This document shows positions 16,527 to 26,398 of a stretch of 62,670 nucleotides of DNA, one piece after another. Source of the DNA: Chloroflexota bacterium (GTDB lineage Bacteria; Chloroflexota; Dehalococcoidia; Lucifugimonadales; Lucifugimonadaceae). The notes beneath the pieces were generated by a model that saw only the letters and a list, made by a program, of their open reading frames with translations, searched no databases and was not told where the DNA came from. The DNA lies in the NCBI GenBank assembly GCA_027618835.1, contig JAQCHZ010000016.1:1-62670 (forward strand). The letters run 5' to 3'. The number at the start of each line of letters is the position of its first letter. Positions within the stretch are counted from its first letter, which is position 1. The translations under genes were made by a program, and so were the position numbers.

Positions 16527-17691
16527 TCCCGTGTCACCCGAAGTCACACGTCCCCCCGTTGTTGGGTGGACTACGTTTGGCCATCCCGGTGCGACGCGGC
16601 TGCTTTCTCGTTCTTCCGAGACAGGTCGATTGGCTCATGCTTATCTGATCACTGGTCCCGACAAAGTTGGCAAGCGCACTTTGGCGATCGATATCGCCTG
16701 CATGGTCAATAGTGAAGCAGTGATCGATATGTTTGGTGCTGCCGACAGCATCGATCTCGCTACATCTCACCAAGCGGAACGAATTCGAAAAGGAATTCAC
16801 TCGGACGTTCGGATCATCGATGTGAATACCGAGTTGGAAAAAGACTCCAAAGGTTCTGGTTCTGGCGGCGACGGTGAAGAGAGCAGTGGGCGAGGGCGTC
16901 AGAACATTTCGATCAATCACATACGTGAGATGATTCGTGATTCTGCAACGAAGCCGTTCGAGGGATTGAGCAAGGTGTTCATCATCGATGATGCTCAGCG
17001 GATGACCATTGAGGCAGCGAACACGCTTCTCAAGACGCTCGAAGAGCCTGCCGACGATACTTTTATTATTCTTACGTCGCCAACCGACGAGGCGCTGCCT
17101 GAGACGGTCGTTTCAAGATGTCAACGGATAGACCTTCGACCGGTCGATCCGGAAGTGATCGAATCTGAGCTGATCGAAAGATTTGAAGCGGAAGAATCTC
17201 AAGCTAGGTCGCTTTCACGGCTCGCTCGTGGCTGCCCGGGCTGGGCAATTGACGCTTTAAAGGATTCGACTATTGTCGACGGTCATAATCAGGCAGTACT
17301 GCGGTTTGCTGAGATCGTTACAGGCAATATTGAAGAACGGTTCAGGTACGCCCGCCAGACTGGCGGACAGTTCTGGCGAGATCGTGACGCCGTACTGGCA
17401 GAGATGCAGCGCTGGCTCGAGTGGTGGCGCGACGTGGCGATGATGCGCCACAAGCTCGACGACCATGTCACCAACACTGAATGGGCAGAGCTGCTCTCGG
17501 AAATCGCTAGTCAACTGAAAAAGTCTCAGATTTCTGCAGCAGTTACTTCGATTCAGGATGCGACGATCGCTTTAGAAGCGAACGCAGTTCCACAGCTGAC
17601 GCTCGAAGTGCTTATGCTCGATCTGCCGTGGGCCGACCCGGCGAAAGTCCCATCGCTCACTTTCGACGATAGTGACGACACCGAGGATTAG
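16519..17691 (+). CDS. holB: DNA polymerase III subunit delta' (clamp-loader ATPase-like)
   Basis: Part of the clamp loader that opens the beta sliding clamp. AAA+ features: HAYLITGPDKVGKRTLAI (a partly altered Walker A), KVFIIDDAQRMTIEAANTLLKTLEEP (Walker B and sensor region) and ETVVSRCQRIDLRP, the SRC motif with the arginine finger. A Gly/Ser/Glu-rich insert (about 105-120) replaces the zinc module seen in some relatives; no four-Cys zinc cluster is present. TTG 16519 overlaps the lysA stop (TTGACTGA) and is the most likely start; an upstream frame opens at 16480 inside lysA. Its stop is immediately followed by the stop of the convergent HNH gene. Confidence 0.87.
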   Translation: MTDPVSPEVTRPPVVGWTTFGHPGATRLLSRSSETGRLAHAYLITGPDKVGKRTLAIDIACMVNSEAVIDMFGAADSIDLATSHQAERIRKGIHSDVRIIDVNTELEKDSKGSGSGGDGEESSGRGRQNISINHIREMIRDSATKPFEGLSKVFIIDDAQRMTIEAANTLLKTLEEPADDTFIILTSPTDEALPETVVSRCQRIDLRPVDPEVIESELIERFEAEESQARSLSRLARGCPGWAIDALKDSTIVDGHNQAVLRFAEIVTGNIEERFRYARQTGGQFWRDRDAVLAEMQRWLEWWRDVAMMRHKLDDHVTNTEWAELLSEIASQLKKSQISAAVTSIQDATIALEANAVPQLTLEVLMLDLPWADPAKVPSLTFDDSDDTED

Positions 17692-18261
17692 TTAGTCGGC
17701 CATTGCGGCTGCAGTCGATTGCTCGCCGTTCGACGGATTCGATTCAGGAACCATCCAAGGTACGAACGGCAGCCATGTCTTCCTGAGTGATTCGAGTTTC
17801 AGGAACGAGTATGGGTTGGGGCGAGGCTCGTAGGGTTTATTTCGCAGCCTCATGCCCGCTTCTTGGGGGGTTCGAGCAGCCTTGCGGTGGTTACAAGCCT
17901 TGCAGGCGCTAACAACGTTCTCCCATGTGAATTCGCCGCCTTTGCAGCGAGGGTTAACGTGATCGATGGTCATATCCCGCGGTTTGTCACCACAGTACTG
18001 ACAAGAGTTGTTGTCACGAGAGAATATTTCGTTGCGCGACATCTTCCGTCGCTGGAGCGGTCGCCTGACCATGTAGACCAGTCGAATCACGTCATGTCGG
18101 TCAAAAATATCAGTGACGGTGTGAACGTATTCACCGGTATCTTGAACTGATTCTGCCTTGCCTTTACCCACAAGTTTCACCGCCCTGCGAATATCGCAGA
18201 TGCTGAGCGGCTGATAGTTCTGATTGAGCACCAATACAGGTGATCGAGTGCTTTCGCTCAT
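17692..18261 (-). CDS. HNH endonuclease family protein
   Basis: A 189-residue protein with an N-terminal part typical of a widespread bacterial HNH family (VLVLNQNYQPLSICDIRRAV, VYMVRRPLQRRKMSRNEIF). The nuclease module has zinc-binding CQYC and CKAC and the catalytic TIDHVNPRCKGGEFTWENVV, then CNHRKAARTPQEAGM. The family is found in single copy in many genomes without an attached methylase or toxin gene; its target is unknown. A restriction role is not supported by the neighbours. It stands convergent to holB with no spacer. Confidence 0.9.
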   Translation of the reverse strand: MSESTRSPVLVLNQNYQPLSICDIRRAVKLVGKGKAESVQDTGEYVHTVTDIFDRHDVIRLVYMVRRPLQRRKMSRNEIFSRDNNSCQYCGDKPRDMTIDHVNPRCKGGEFTWENVVSACKACNHRKAARTPQEAGMRLRNKPYEPRPNPYSFLKLESLRKTWLPFVPWMVPESNPSNGEQSTAAAMAD

Positions 18262-18376
18262 GCGGTTTTCCGTTTTCGATCCTCGACTTGGATGGACCTA
18301 TTTGTGAGTGAGCTTACTGGCTATTTATTTAACGTCTACTTAGTTGATTCTGGTTTCAAAGGTGAACAGGCGGGAG

Positions 18377-19012
18377 CTATTCTTGCTCGTCTATCGCCTG
18401 TTCGAGTAATTCTAGTGCAGCGGCGAACTCTGCCGGTGCGAATGCGGTGACAACAGATCGTATATCAATGAGTGATGGAACTATCGTCGATTCGAGTAGT
18501 AAATCTCGACCCTTGTCTTGGCCAAGATTCTTGGCGAATGCGATTGTGTTGCCTGTGATCTTGTCGGTGATGCCTTCGGTGCCGTCGGTCATGATATCGT
18601 CGACGCCAATTTCGGTTGCTGCTACGTCCTCTACGAAGGAGTATCGAGCTACAACGGTCATTATTCCGCCTGCGATCAGTACACCGGCGACGAGTCCAAC
18701 GACTATGCCGCCGAGACTATCTATCCAGGTCATGAACGTTACTTTTAGAGCCTTTTGGATCATCGAGGCGACGATGCGGCTGGCGATGAAGACACCAGCG
18801 AATATGATTACGTAACCGATAGCGGTCGAAACAGCTTGGCTTTCGACTCCGTCCCAGATGAGCGATAGAACTTGGCCGGCGAAAAGTCCGCTGAGGAACA
18901 TGCCGACGTAGATCGCCGCTGCATTCAATACCGCCGAGACTAACCCAGTTTTGTATCCCCAGAGCGCGGTTGCCGCAAAGGCGACAATCAGAATCCAATC
19001 TAGAACGTTCAT
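18377..19012 (-). CDS. cvpA: CvpA family membrane protein
   Basis: A 211-residue protein with four predicted membrane segments in the first 120 residues (LDWILIVAFAATALWGYKTG, VLNAAAIYVGMFLSGLFAG, TAIGYVIIFAGVFIASRIVA, SLGGIVVGLVAGVLIAGGIM) and a soluble C-terminal tail. DWILIV...GYKTGLVSAVL is the CvpA pattern. The family is linked to colicin V production and envelope tolerance in enterobacteria; its biochemical role is not settled. It stands alone, divergent from cmk. Confidence 0.85.
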   Translation of the reverse strand: MNVLDWILIVAFAATALWGYKTGLVSAVLNAAAIYVGMFLSGLFAGQVLSLIWDGVESQAVSTAIGYVIIFAGVFIASRIVASMIQKALKVTFMTWIDSLGGIVVGLVAGVLIAGGIMTVVARYSFVEDVAATEIGVDDIMTDGTEGITDKITGNTIAFAKNLGQDKGRDLLLESTIVPSLIDIRSVVTAFAPAEFAAALELLEQAIDEQE

Positions 19013-19200
19013 TTCTTCAAATCTCCAAGGTCAGTGGCCGAGTTTTTGTACTCAATTAAAAGATGGTATCGTCGAAGCGTTACGTAAATATTGATAACGC
19101 GTATATGTCAGGTGAACGAGATTTTAGCAGCAGACGGTTAGGCTATTTAAAGTGGAACGTCTGCGGATGTGGTCAAATATAGGTAATACCGAGTTAAATT

Positions 19201-19902
19201 TTGAACGGAGAACGTTTGTCGAATACAGGTCCTGCCCGCCCGCCGATCGCAATTGATGGACCTGCTGTTTCTGGAAAATCATCTGTTGGGCGATCGCTTG
19301 CAAGCCACATTGGATATCGTTTCTTAGATACCGGTCTCATGTATCGTGCTGCAACTTGGAACGCCATCAAAAACGACGTCGACGTGAACGATCTGGTAGC
19401 GGTCGCTCAAGCAGCCGAGCGTATGGATTTTGCAGTTTCAAATGGCGAAACTGGCGGCAACTTGATCGTTGTGAATGGTGAAGATGTTACTAAGCACCTG
19501 CACGCACCGGCGGTCGACGACTCTGTTTCGTCAGTGGCTTCCGTTGGGAGAGTCAGGGAAATCATGGTTGCCGAGCAACGTAAATTGGCTAGTGGCGGCG
19601 CGATCGTGATGGTTGGTCGAGACATAGGAACGGTCGTTATTCCCGAAGCTCCACTCAAGATTTATCTAACTGCGACCGTTCAAACTCGCGCAAATCGTCG
19701 ACATCGGGACTTCATCGCAGAGGGCACCGAGATCGAGTTTGAGGATGTTATTCGTTCGATGGCGCAGCGAGATCTCATCGATTCTTCTCGTGAGAATTCA
19801 CCGTTGAGACCCGCTGACGATGCTCGTATTGTCGATACCGACGATTTGACGTTCGACGAAGTTGTGAACCATCTAGTCGAACTTGCTAAGGATGTTCTCT
19901 AA
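19201..19902 (+). CDS. cmk: Cytidylate kinase
   Basis: Phosphorylates CMP and dCMP with ATP. P-loop PPIAIDGPAVSGKSSVGRSL, followed by YRFLDTGLMYRAATW, MVGRDIGTVVIPEAPLKIYL, and the lid-region RANRRHRD with RSMAQRDLIDSSRENSPLRPADDA. Note that the P-loop reads GPAVSGKS with Val in place of the usual Gly, a mild variant. It has 233 residues from TTG 19201; no ATG fits. The stop overlaps plsC by one base (TAATG), so cmk, plsC and glmS form an operon. Confidence 0.95.
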   Translation: MNGERLSNTGPARPPIAIDGPAVSGKSSVGRSLASHIGYRFLDTGLMYRAATWNAIKNDVDVNDLVAVAQAAERMDFAVSNGETGGNLIVVNGEDVTKHLHAPAVDDSVSSVASVGRVREIMVAEQRKLASGGAIVMVGRDIGTVVIPEAPLKIYLTATVQTRANRRHRDFIAEGTEIEFEDVIRSMAQRDLIDSSRENSPLRPADDARIVDTDDLTFDEVVNHLVELAKDVL

Positions 19903-20606
19903 TGGCCCAGTGGCTGTTCCCTGCATTAAACATTGGATTCAAAACCACACTCAAGCTGTTCTCAGATTTCGAAATCGAGGGACAGGAGAACATACCCAAA
20001 TCAGGACCACTCCTTGTCGCTTCGAATCACATTTCCAATCTTGATCCAGCCATTGTTGCAGCTGCTCTTCCTCGTCCGCCGGTATTTATGGCGAAGAAAG
20101 AACTGTTCAAGTACGGCATCGGTTCGATTTTCATGAAGGGTTACGGAGCGTTTCCGGTGGATCGTCATTATGCCGACGTTCGAGCGCTTAACTGGATAAC
20201 TCGGATGTTATTAAATGAACACCGAATATCAATCGTGTTCCCCGAAGGAACTCGGAACAAGGAGGGCATCCTCATGAAAGGTCAGCCCGGACTCGCGCAC
20301 ATTGCGATGTCGACCGGGGTTCCGATCATTCCAGTTGCGCTCACAGGCTCGGAAAATTTGCAGAATCCGATCAAAGTGTTCAAGCCAACGGCTACATTGA
20401 GATTGAAGATTGGCACGCCGTTCACTGCTTCGGGTGCTGAGGGAAGCGCAGCAAGAAGAAAAGCGGCTGCTGTTACTACTGAAACTATGGTTCGGATCGC
20501 ACGCATGCTCCCCGAAGACAAACGGGGCGCTTACGCTGATAAATGCGGCATCGAATTAAAAGAAACGTCCGATTTCACCTGGTCGACCAATGAGGTATTC
20601 GCCTAA
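19902..20606 (+). CDS. plsC: 1-acyl-sn-glycerol-3-phosphate acyltransferase
   Basis: Acylates lysophosphatidate to phosphatidate at the membrane. Catalytic HX4D is seen in ASNHISNLDP, the substrate-binding block in IVFPEGTRNKEG, and a later GVPIIPVALTGSE. At 234 residues it is normal for the family. A weakly hydrophobic N-terminus (LFPALNIGFKTTLKLF) may associate with the membrane. The pair cmk-plsC is common in bacteria. The stop is directly followed by the GTG of glmS. Confidence 0.92.
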   Translation: MAQWLFPALNIGFKTTLKLFSDFEIEGQENIPKSGPLLVASNHISNLDPAIVAAALPRPPVFMAKKELFKYGIGSIFMKGYGAFPVDRHYADVRALNWITRMLLNEHRISIVFPEGTRNKEGILMKGQPGLAHIAMSTGVPIIPVALTGSENLQNPIKVFKPTATLRLKIGTPFTASGAEGSAARRKAAAVTTETMVRIARMLPEDKRGAYADKCGIELKETSDFTWSTNEVFA

Positions 20607-22460
20607 GTGTGTGGAATATTTGCATATGCCGGAACTGAAAACGCAGTTCCGCTGCTAATTGATGGGCTTCGCTCGGTCGAGTACCGCGGGTACGACTCAG
20701 CGGGTATTTCTGTGATCGATTCGTCCGGTGCGATTCAGACGTTCAAGCGGGGCGATCACAAGGCATCGCTCGAAAATCTAGCGTCCGAATTGGCAGGCGG
20801 AGAGCTGACCGGGATCGTTGGAATTGGTCACACCCGATGGGCGACTCATGGTCTGGTCAATCAACAAAACGCGCACCCGCATGCATCTAGCAATGGGGCG
20901 GTTTCGATTGCGCACAACGGAATCATTGAGAATTTTCTTGAACTGAAAGATGAATTGGTTGATGCCGGTGTTCAGTTCAAGTCCGAAACAGATTCCGAAG
21001 TGCTGGCTCACTTAGTTGGGCATAGCGTCAATTCCGGAATGAGCTTGCGAGAGGCTGTGATTGGCGCGGCGAGTCGGATAAAAGGTAATACCGCTGTCGT
21101 TGCCATTTCTATCGCTGAACCCGACATTGTTGTTGGGCTTCGGGTAGGTAACGCTGGCGGAATTGTTGTTGGAAAAAACGACGACGCTGCTGTGATGGCA
21201 TCCGATACGATCGCCCTTCTCCCATATACGTCAGAAGTTATCTATCTTGAGCCCTGTGAAGTTGTGGAGATTCGTAAGGGCGATGTTCAGCTATTCGATC
21301 TCGAAGGCAATTCTATTTCTCGTGATGCGGTTGTTACCGGTCAGAACTTTGAGGCTGCTCAAAAGGGGAATCATCCTCACTTTATGTCGAAGGAAATCTC
21401 TGAGGAGCCTGATGCTGTTCAAGCTGCGATGCGAGGCAGGGCGGATTTTGCGAACGGAACAATTTCTCTTCCTGAAATCACGCTTACTCTCGACCAAATT
21501 AGGTCGATTGATCGGGTGATTCTTACCGGCATGGGTACGTCGATGCACACCGGAATGTTCGGTGCATCTGTGATCGAATCACTCGCACGTATCCCATCGG
21601 TTTGTGAGAACTCATCTGAACTCAGGTACAGAAATCCTGTTCTCGACTCGAACACGCTAGTAATCGCTATGACTCAATCGGGTGAAACTGCCGATACTTT
21701 GGCAGCGATGGAGCATGCGCGACAGGCGGGTGCGCTATTAGGCGTCGTCTTGGAAGTGGAAGGATCACAGGCGACTCGAGTCGCTGACTTCACTTTGGGT
21801 GTGAAGGCTGGCCAGGAAATTTGCGTTGCATCGACCAAAACTATGATCGCCAGTATGACGACCCTACTGGAACTTGCGGTATTTCTAGCGCAGGCGCGCG
21901 GCGTTATCGATGCCGACCGGGTGAAAGAGATCGTCGGTCAAATGGCGGAGCTGCCATCGCTCATTTCTTCTACACTCGACCTCAGCGGCGAGATTACTGT
22001 GCTGGCTGATCGTCTTTCCAAATACGAAGATTTGCTTTATTTGGGTCGAGGTGCGCAGTTGCCGATGGCTCTTGAAGGCGCTCTGAAGATGAAAGAGATT
22101 GCCTACATCCACGCCGAAGGCAACCCTGCTGGCGAAATGAAGCACGGGATTAACGCGTTATTGGGTCCCGACATGGCAACGATCGTCTGTGCTCCTCAAA
22201 ATGATCTGTACCCGAAAATGCTTTCGAATATCAGTGAAGTGAAAGCGCGTGGCGGTGAAGTCGTCGCCATAATCAGTGAAAATGACGAAACGATGGAACG
22301 CGTCGCAGATCACGTAATTCGGGTTCCCGAATGTCCAGAGCTGCTCCAACCGTTTGTAACGCTGATTCCACTTCAGATCCTCGCCTATCGCACAGCGCTG
22401 GCGCTTGACCGTGACCCTGACAAACCACGTAATCTCGCTAAGACCGTCACAGTCGAATAG
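20607..22460 (+). CDS. glmS: Glutamine--fructose-6-phosphate aminotransferase (isomerizing)
   Basis: Forms glucosamine-6-phosphate from fructose-6-phosphate and glutamine, the entry to peptidoglycan and other amino sugars. It begins MCGIFAYAG from a GTG codon; Cys2 becomes the N-terminal nucleophile of the glutaminase domain, with GHTRWATHG and SETDSEVLAHL. Two SIS sugar-isomerase domains follow (ILTGMGTSMHTG, MTQSGETADT; YLGRGAQLPMALEGALKMKE), ending in the conserved KPRNLAKTVTVE. Length 617 matches. No glmS ribozyme consensus was recognised, and the start is flush with the plsC stop, so there is no leader. Confidence 0.97.
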   Translation: MCGIFAYAGTENAVPLLIDGLRSVEYRGYDSAGISVIDSSGAIQTFKRGDHKASLENLASELAGGELTGIVGIGHTRWATHGLVNQQNAHPHASSNGAVSIAHNGIIENFLELKDELVDAGVQFKSETDSEVLAHLVGHSVNSGMSLREAVIGAASRIKGNTAVVAISIAEPDIVVGLRVGNAGGIVVGKNDDAAVMASDTIALLPYTSEVIYLEPCEVVEIRKGDVQLFDLEGNSISRDAVVTGQNFEAAQKGNHPHFMSKEISEEPDAVQAAMRGRADFANGTISLPEITLTLDQIRSIDRVILTGMGTSMHTGMFGASVIESLARIPSVCENSSELRYRNPVLDSNTLVIAMTQSGETADTLAAMEHARQAGALLGVVLEVEGSQATRVADFTLGVKAGQEICVASTKTMIASMTTLLELAVFLAQARGVIDADRVKEIVGQMAELPSLISSTLDLSGEITVLADRLSKYEDLLYLGRGAQLPMALEGALKMKEIAYIHAEGNPAGEMKHGINALLGPDMATIVCAPQNDLYPKMLSNISEVKARGGEVVAIISENDETMERVADHVIRVPECPELLQPFVTLIPLQILAYRTALALDRDPDKPRNLAKTVTVE

Positions 22461-22575
22461 TCCGCCAGCCCTGATCGACACTAATAACTGTGAATGAGGC
22501 GTAATATCGTCGCTCTACTGGGAAGTGCTTTGATTTACTCGGCTGTTTCCACTACTCGAATCGATCTTATTTAGC

Positions 22576-23847
22576 GTGGCGACAACAGCAGAAGAACGGG
22601 CTCCATCAGGCTTCAGGGCGAAAACCGCCGAAAAGCTTGGCGCTCTTAGCAATGCTAAATACCGCCGATACTGGCTGGGCTCGCTTGGCTCCGTAGGTGC
22701 AATTCAGATAGCGACGATGGCGCAGGGTTGGCTCATCGTCGACAAACTGGGTGGATCTCCACTTGCGATAGGTTTTTTAGGCGCTGCAACCGCCATACCT
22801 ACGATTCTTGTGAACTTGTTCGGCGGTGTGCTCGCTGACAGAGTCGACCGCCGCAAGCTAATCATGTCTGTATCGGCGGCATCGTCGTTGTTGCTACTGC
22901 TTCTCGCTGTACTTGATTCGACCGACATGATCGAAATATGGCACGTCGTTGCCATCGCATCGGTTCAAGGGCTCGTAATGGGGTTCGATGGTCCCGTTCG
23001 TAGCTCATACTTCCCGTTACTCATTGATCGTAAGCACATGATGAGCGCAGTGGCGCTTGGATCGGTCATGTGGCAATTCAGTCGGCTCGTCACCCCGATA
23101 GCGGGTGGATTTCTCATTCGATATGGCGGAACTGAGTCAGTCTTTTACGTTGGTGTAGTGGGCTGGGTGAGCATGCTTTTGGTGATGATTTCTCTTCGAG
23201 TTCAGTCACCTCCCCCTGACAAAACGAGAAACGTTGTCGAGGACATGGTTGAGGGCGTGAAATTCGTTCTTTCAAGGCGCGATTTTGTCTTGCTGATCGG
23301 GCTTACCTACGCCACCCACTTCTTCGGCATGCAGTACATGCAGCTAATGCCCTTCTTCGTGAAGCGATTCGGAGTAGATGAAGCTGGATTTGGAACGATG
23401 TTTTCGATCGTTGGACTAGGTGCTTTGACAGGGACGTTGGTCGTGGGGCAAGTCAGAAGTCACCCCAGAGTTGGCTACATCATGCTTGGAGGTTCGCTGA
23501 TATTCACAGCGGCAATTGCGGGGTTCGCTTACGCACCGAACTTCCTTGTTGCGCTAGTTTTCCTTTACATCGCCGGGCTTGCGAACACGATCTACTTTGT
23601 TGTGGCGATGACTGTGCTTCAACTGCGGGTTCCGGAGCGGATGCGCGGGCGTGTGATGGGCGTGTACACGATCACTTTCAGCCTGATTCCTTTGGGAGCA
23701 CTGATGGGCGGAACAGTCGCATCGATCTACGACGAGCGAGTTGCAGTCTTCGTTGGTGCGGTAATACTGGCGACGATCTTCGTGATTGTTGGCGTTACGC
23801 AGCCGATAATTCGGAATCTGGACGGATCCAAATTGGCTGATTCGTGA
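22576..23847 (+). CDS. MFS transporter (exporter type), first of a tandem pair
   Basis: A 423-residue, 12-segment major facilitator protein of the MFS_3 (EntS-like) group, which mostly exports small molecules in exchange for protons. The motif between segments 2 and 3 is GGVLADRVDRRKLIM, and the matching later motif is RMRGRVMGVYTI. It starts with GTG 22576. Its stop overlaps the GTG start of the second MFS gene by 4 bases. The two are paralogues (LSNAKYRRYWLGSLGSVGAI and LSFKPFRIYFGGTVLAMNAL start alike) and may work as a pair, but no substrate is indicated. Confidence 0.88.
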   Translation: MATTAEERAPSGFRAKTAEKLGALSNAKYRRYWLGSLGSVGAIQIATMAQGWLIVDKLGGSPLAIGFLGAATAIPTILVNLFGGVLADRVDRRKLIMSVSAASSLLLLLLAVLDSTDMIEIWHVVAIASVQGLVMGFDGPVRSSYFPLLIDRKHMMSAVALGSVMWQFSRLVTPIAGGFLIRYGGTESVFYVGVVGWVSMLLVMISLRVQSPPPDKTRNVVEDMVEGVKFVLSRRDFVLLIGLTYATHFFGMQYMQLMPFFVKRFGVDEAGFGTMFSIVGLGALTGTLVVGQVRSHPRVGYIMLGGSLIFTAAIAGFAYAPNFLVALVFLYIAGLANTIYFVVAMTVLQLRVPERMRGRVMGVYTITFSLIPLGALMGGTVASIYDERVAVFVGAVILATIFVIVGVTQPIIRNLDGSKLADS

Positions 23848-25106
23848 GCAGCTCGAAATCGGAAGCTGCCGCAAACGCTGACTCGAAGATCGAACGCCGT
23901 ACGAGCGCGTTATCGTTCAAGCCGTTTCGTATCTACTTTGGTGGCACTGTTCTTGCCATGAACGCCCTTAGGCTTGGAGCGGTGGCTCAAGGCCTGTTGA
24001 TGTGGGAGTTGACCGGATCGCCGCTTAGCCTTGGCGGAGTCGCGGCCGCAACGGCGATCCCAATGATGCTAGTGAACATCTTTGGTGGCGTGTTTGCCGA
24101 TCGATATGAGGCGAAATTCCTGCTCGGTGGATCGGCGTTCATCGGTGCTTTGTTATTTGTATTGCTAGGCGTGTTGGACTTCACCGATACCGTCCGCCCT
24201 TGGCACATATTTTCGATCGCGATATTCGCTGGATTTGTATCGGGGGCCGATCAGCCATCGCGTCAGGCGTATTTTCCTTCGCTAGTGCCAAAATCGGCAA
24301 TGAAAAGCGCTGTCACGATCAACGGATCGCTCATGGCTTCAGCGTCAGTGGTTGCGCCTACGGTGGGTGGATTGCTGATGGCCGAATTCGGCACGCCGTT
24401 TGGCTTCTTCATCGCTGCGCTTGGCTGGTTCGCCATGTTCGCAGCAACCGTTCTGCTGCCTCGACGAGGAACATCGATCGTCCAGCGAAGCGTGCTTCGC
24501 GATCTTGGCACCGGAATTGGATACATCAAAAATCATCGAGTGCTGTTGGTGCTGCTAATTCTCGCCTTCTCGAACATGTTGATGGTGTTCGGTTGGATTG
24601 GCATGTTACCGGCATACGTCGAGCTTTTCGGCGGTGGAAAACGAGAAGTCGGCTTCATGTTTTCGTCCGCAGGTATAGGAGCGTTGAGCGGAATAATCGT
24701 CGCTGGTCGACTGTCACCTGGTCGACGTCTTGGCTGGATGATTCTCGGTGGAGCGGCATCGTTCTCGACGATAATGTTGATAGTTTCGAACTCTCCCTCA
24801 TTGGCACTCGCTATGCCGCTGGCAGCGCTGGCTCACTTCGGGAACGGCTTGTTCAACATTTCTTCGATAGTCACCGTTCAATTACGTGTGCCCGAGGATA
24901 TTCGTGGGCGAGTGATGGGAGTGTTCGCAATCTCACAAAGCGTAGGAATACTCGGTGGGCTTTGGACAGGTAGCTTGGCGACCGTGATAGGTCTTCGAGC
25001 TGGAATGATGGTTGGACCAGCGATAATGTTGGTGATGATCTCCGTAATTTTTCTCACCCAACGAAAAGTAAGAAATTTGCATGAAGATCCGACGCAAGAC
25101 AGGTGA
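23844..25106 (+). CDS. MFS transporter (exporter type), second of a tandem pair
   Basis: A 420-residue, 12-segment MFS_3 protein. GGVFADRYEAKFLLG sits after the second segment; the basic residues of the classic motif are fewer than in its neighbour. DIRGRVMGVFAISQSVG mirrors RMRGRVMGVYTI of the first protein. GTG 23844 overlaps the preceding stop, so translation is probably coupled. Likely a product of tandem duplication followed by divergence, possibly forming a hetero-pair. The start of dgt follows 24 bases later. Confidence 0.87.
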   Translation: MSSSKSEAAANADSKIERRTSALSFKPFRIYFGGTVLAMNALRLGAVAQGLLMWELTGSPLSLGGVAAATAIPMMLVNIFGGVFADRYEAKFLLGGSAFIGALLFVLLGVLDFTDTVRPWHIFSIAIFAGFVSGADQPSRQAYFPSLVPKSAMKSAVTINGSLMASASVVAPTVGGLLMAEFGTPFGFFIAALGWFAMFAATVLLPRRGTSIVQRSVLRDLGTGIGYIKNHRVLLVLLILAFSNMLMVFGWIGMLPAYVELFGGGKREVGFMFSSAGIGALSGIIVAGRLSPGRRLGWMILGGAASFSTIMLIVSNSPSLALAMPLAALAHFGNGLFNISSIVTVQLRVPEDIRGRVMGVFAISQSVGILGGLWTGSLATVIGLRAGMMVGPAIMLVMISVIFLTQRKVRNLHEDPTQDR

Positions 25107-25130
25107 CCGAAATAGACTGCGCATATAGTC

Positions 25131-26240
25131 TTGAATCTGATGGAACCGAACTCTACAAATACGAAACCTAACTTAAGTGCAGTGCGTGAGCGGCTTGAAA
25201 AGCGTGAAGAGCTTTTATCGCCGTTCGCATCTCGTTCTGTTGATTCAGTACGGGCAATAGCTGAAGAACCTTCAGATACTCGGACCGAATTTCAGCGCGA
25301 TCGTGATCGAGTGATTCACACGAATTCGTTTCGTCGGCTCAAGCATAAGAGTCAGGTGTTCGTCGCTCCTCAGGGCGACCATTTCACCACTCGGCTAACT
25401 CACGTCATTGAGGTGTCCCAGGTAGGTAGATCGATAGCTCGGGGGCTTAATCTGAACGAAGATCTTGTCGAAGCGATAGGTCTTGGGCATGATCTCGGGC
25501 ACACACCGTTCGGGCATATCGGCGAAAGTGTGCTGAACCAGATGATTTCTGGCGGATTTCATCACAGTCGGCACTCGGTTCGACTAATCACACTGCTCGA
25601 AAAAGATGGCAAAGGCCTGAATCTGACCGAGCATGTGATCGACGGCATCAGAAATCACTCGAAGCCAGAAGGCAAATTCCTTTCGAAAGAAGCAGTAGCG
25701 AATCTTTCTTTGGAAGCTCAGATTGTTCGAATTTCAGATGCACTCGCCTATCTCGCACACGACATTCTCGATGCTCTTCGCTCTGACTACATCAAGATCG
25801 AAGATTTGCCGACTGAGGCAGTAGACGCACTTGGTGTGAGGCACTCGCAGCGAATCGACGCCGTGATTCGAGACGTCGTAGAGTCGTCTTGGGATTGCAC
25901 GGGTGAAATCGAAGTTGAGGGTGGCGATCAGCCGTGGATCAGAATGTCGCCGGAGCTAGGTAAGATCATTACCGACCTCAGGGTGTTCATGTTCGACAAG
26001 TTCTACCACCCGATTAGCGCTTCGGTTGAAGGTCGTAAGGCTGCGGCTATCGTCGGAGTGCTGTTCGATCACTACAATCGCAAGCCCGAGTTGATCCCCG
26101 CATGGCTGAGAGAGCTCTCAGGATCGACGGAGCGAGCCGCCGTCGACTTAGTGTGTGGAATGACCGACAACTATGCCCTGATGATGGCTGAACAAGTCAA
26201 GCCAGGGTTGAGCGACGGTGTGTTTCAGGGTCGAATTTAG
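25131..26240 (+). CDS. dgt: Deoxyguanosinetriphosphate triphosphohydrolase-like HD protein
   Basis: Splits dNTPs into deoxynucleoside and triphosphate. The HD metal site is formed by TRLTHVIEV, GLGHDLGHTPFGH and, further on, RISDALAYLAHDILDAL. The N-terminus HTNSFRRLKHKSQVF is typical of the 'dGTPase-like' group of about 330-370 residues. TTG 25131 opens the frame; ATG 25140 is an alternative, and a TATAGT hexamer at 25124-25129 would place a transcription start close to it. It heads dgt-dnaG-rpoD, an order known from Dehalococcoidia. Confidence 0.93.
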   Translation: MNLMEPNSTNTKPNLSAVRERLEKREELLSPFASRSVDSVRAIAEEPSDTRTEFQRDRDRVIHTNSFRRLKHKSQVFVAPQGDHFTTRLTHVIEVSQVGRSIARGLNLNEDLVEAIGLGHDLGHTPFGHIGESVLNQMISGGFHHSRHSVRLITLLEKDGKGLNLTEHVIDGIRNHSKPEGKFLSKEAVANLSLEAQIVRISDALAYLAHDILDALRSDYIKIEDLPTEAVDALGVRHSQRIDAVIRDVVESSWDCTGEIEVEGGDQPWIRMSPELGKIITDLRVFMFDKFYHPISASVEGRKAAAIVGVLFDHYNRKPELIPAWLRELSGSTERAAVDLVCGMTDNYALMMAEQVKPGLSDGVFQGRI

Positions 26241-26398
26241 AATTCACTAGAATTTACCCACGGTTTTGCTCCGCTGGGGAAATACCGCCCGTATACTCTC
26301 GGATAGTTCTTCCTATCCGCATCCGTGTGAAATCTGAACTCTAGCTATGGGATGTGACATCCTCGGTCAGAGTTCCTTGCAGCATCACTTAGGATGCG

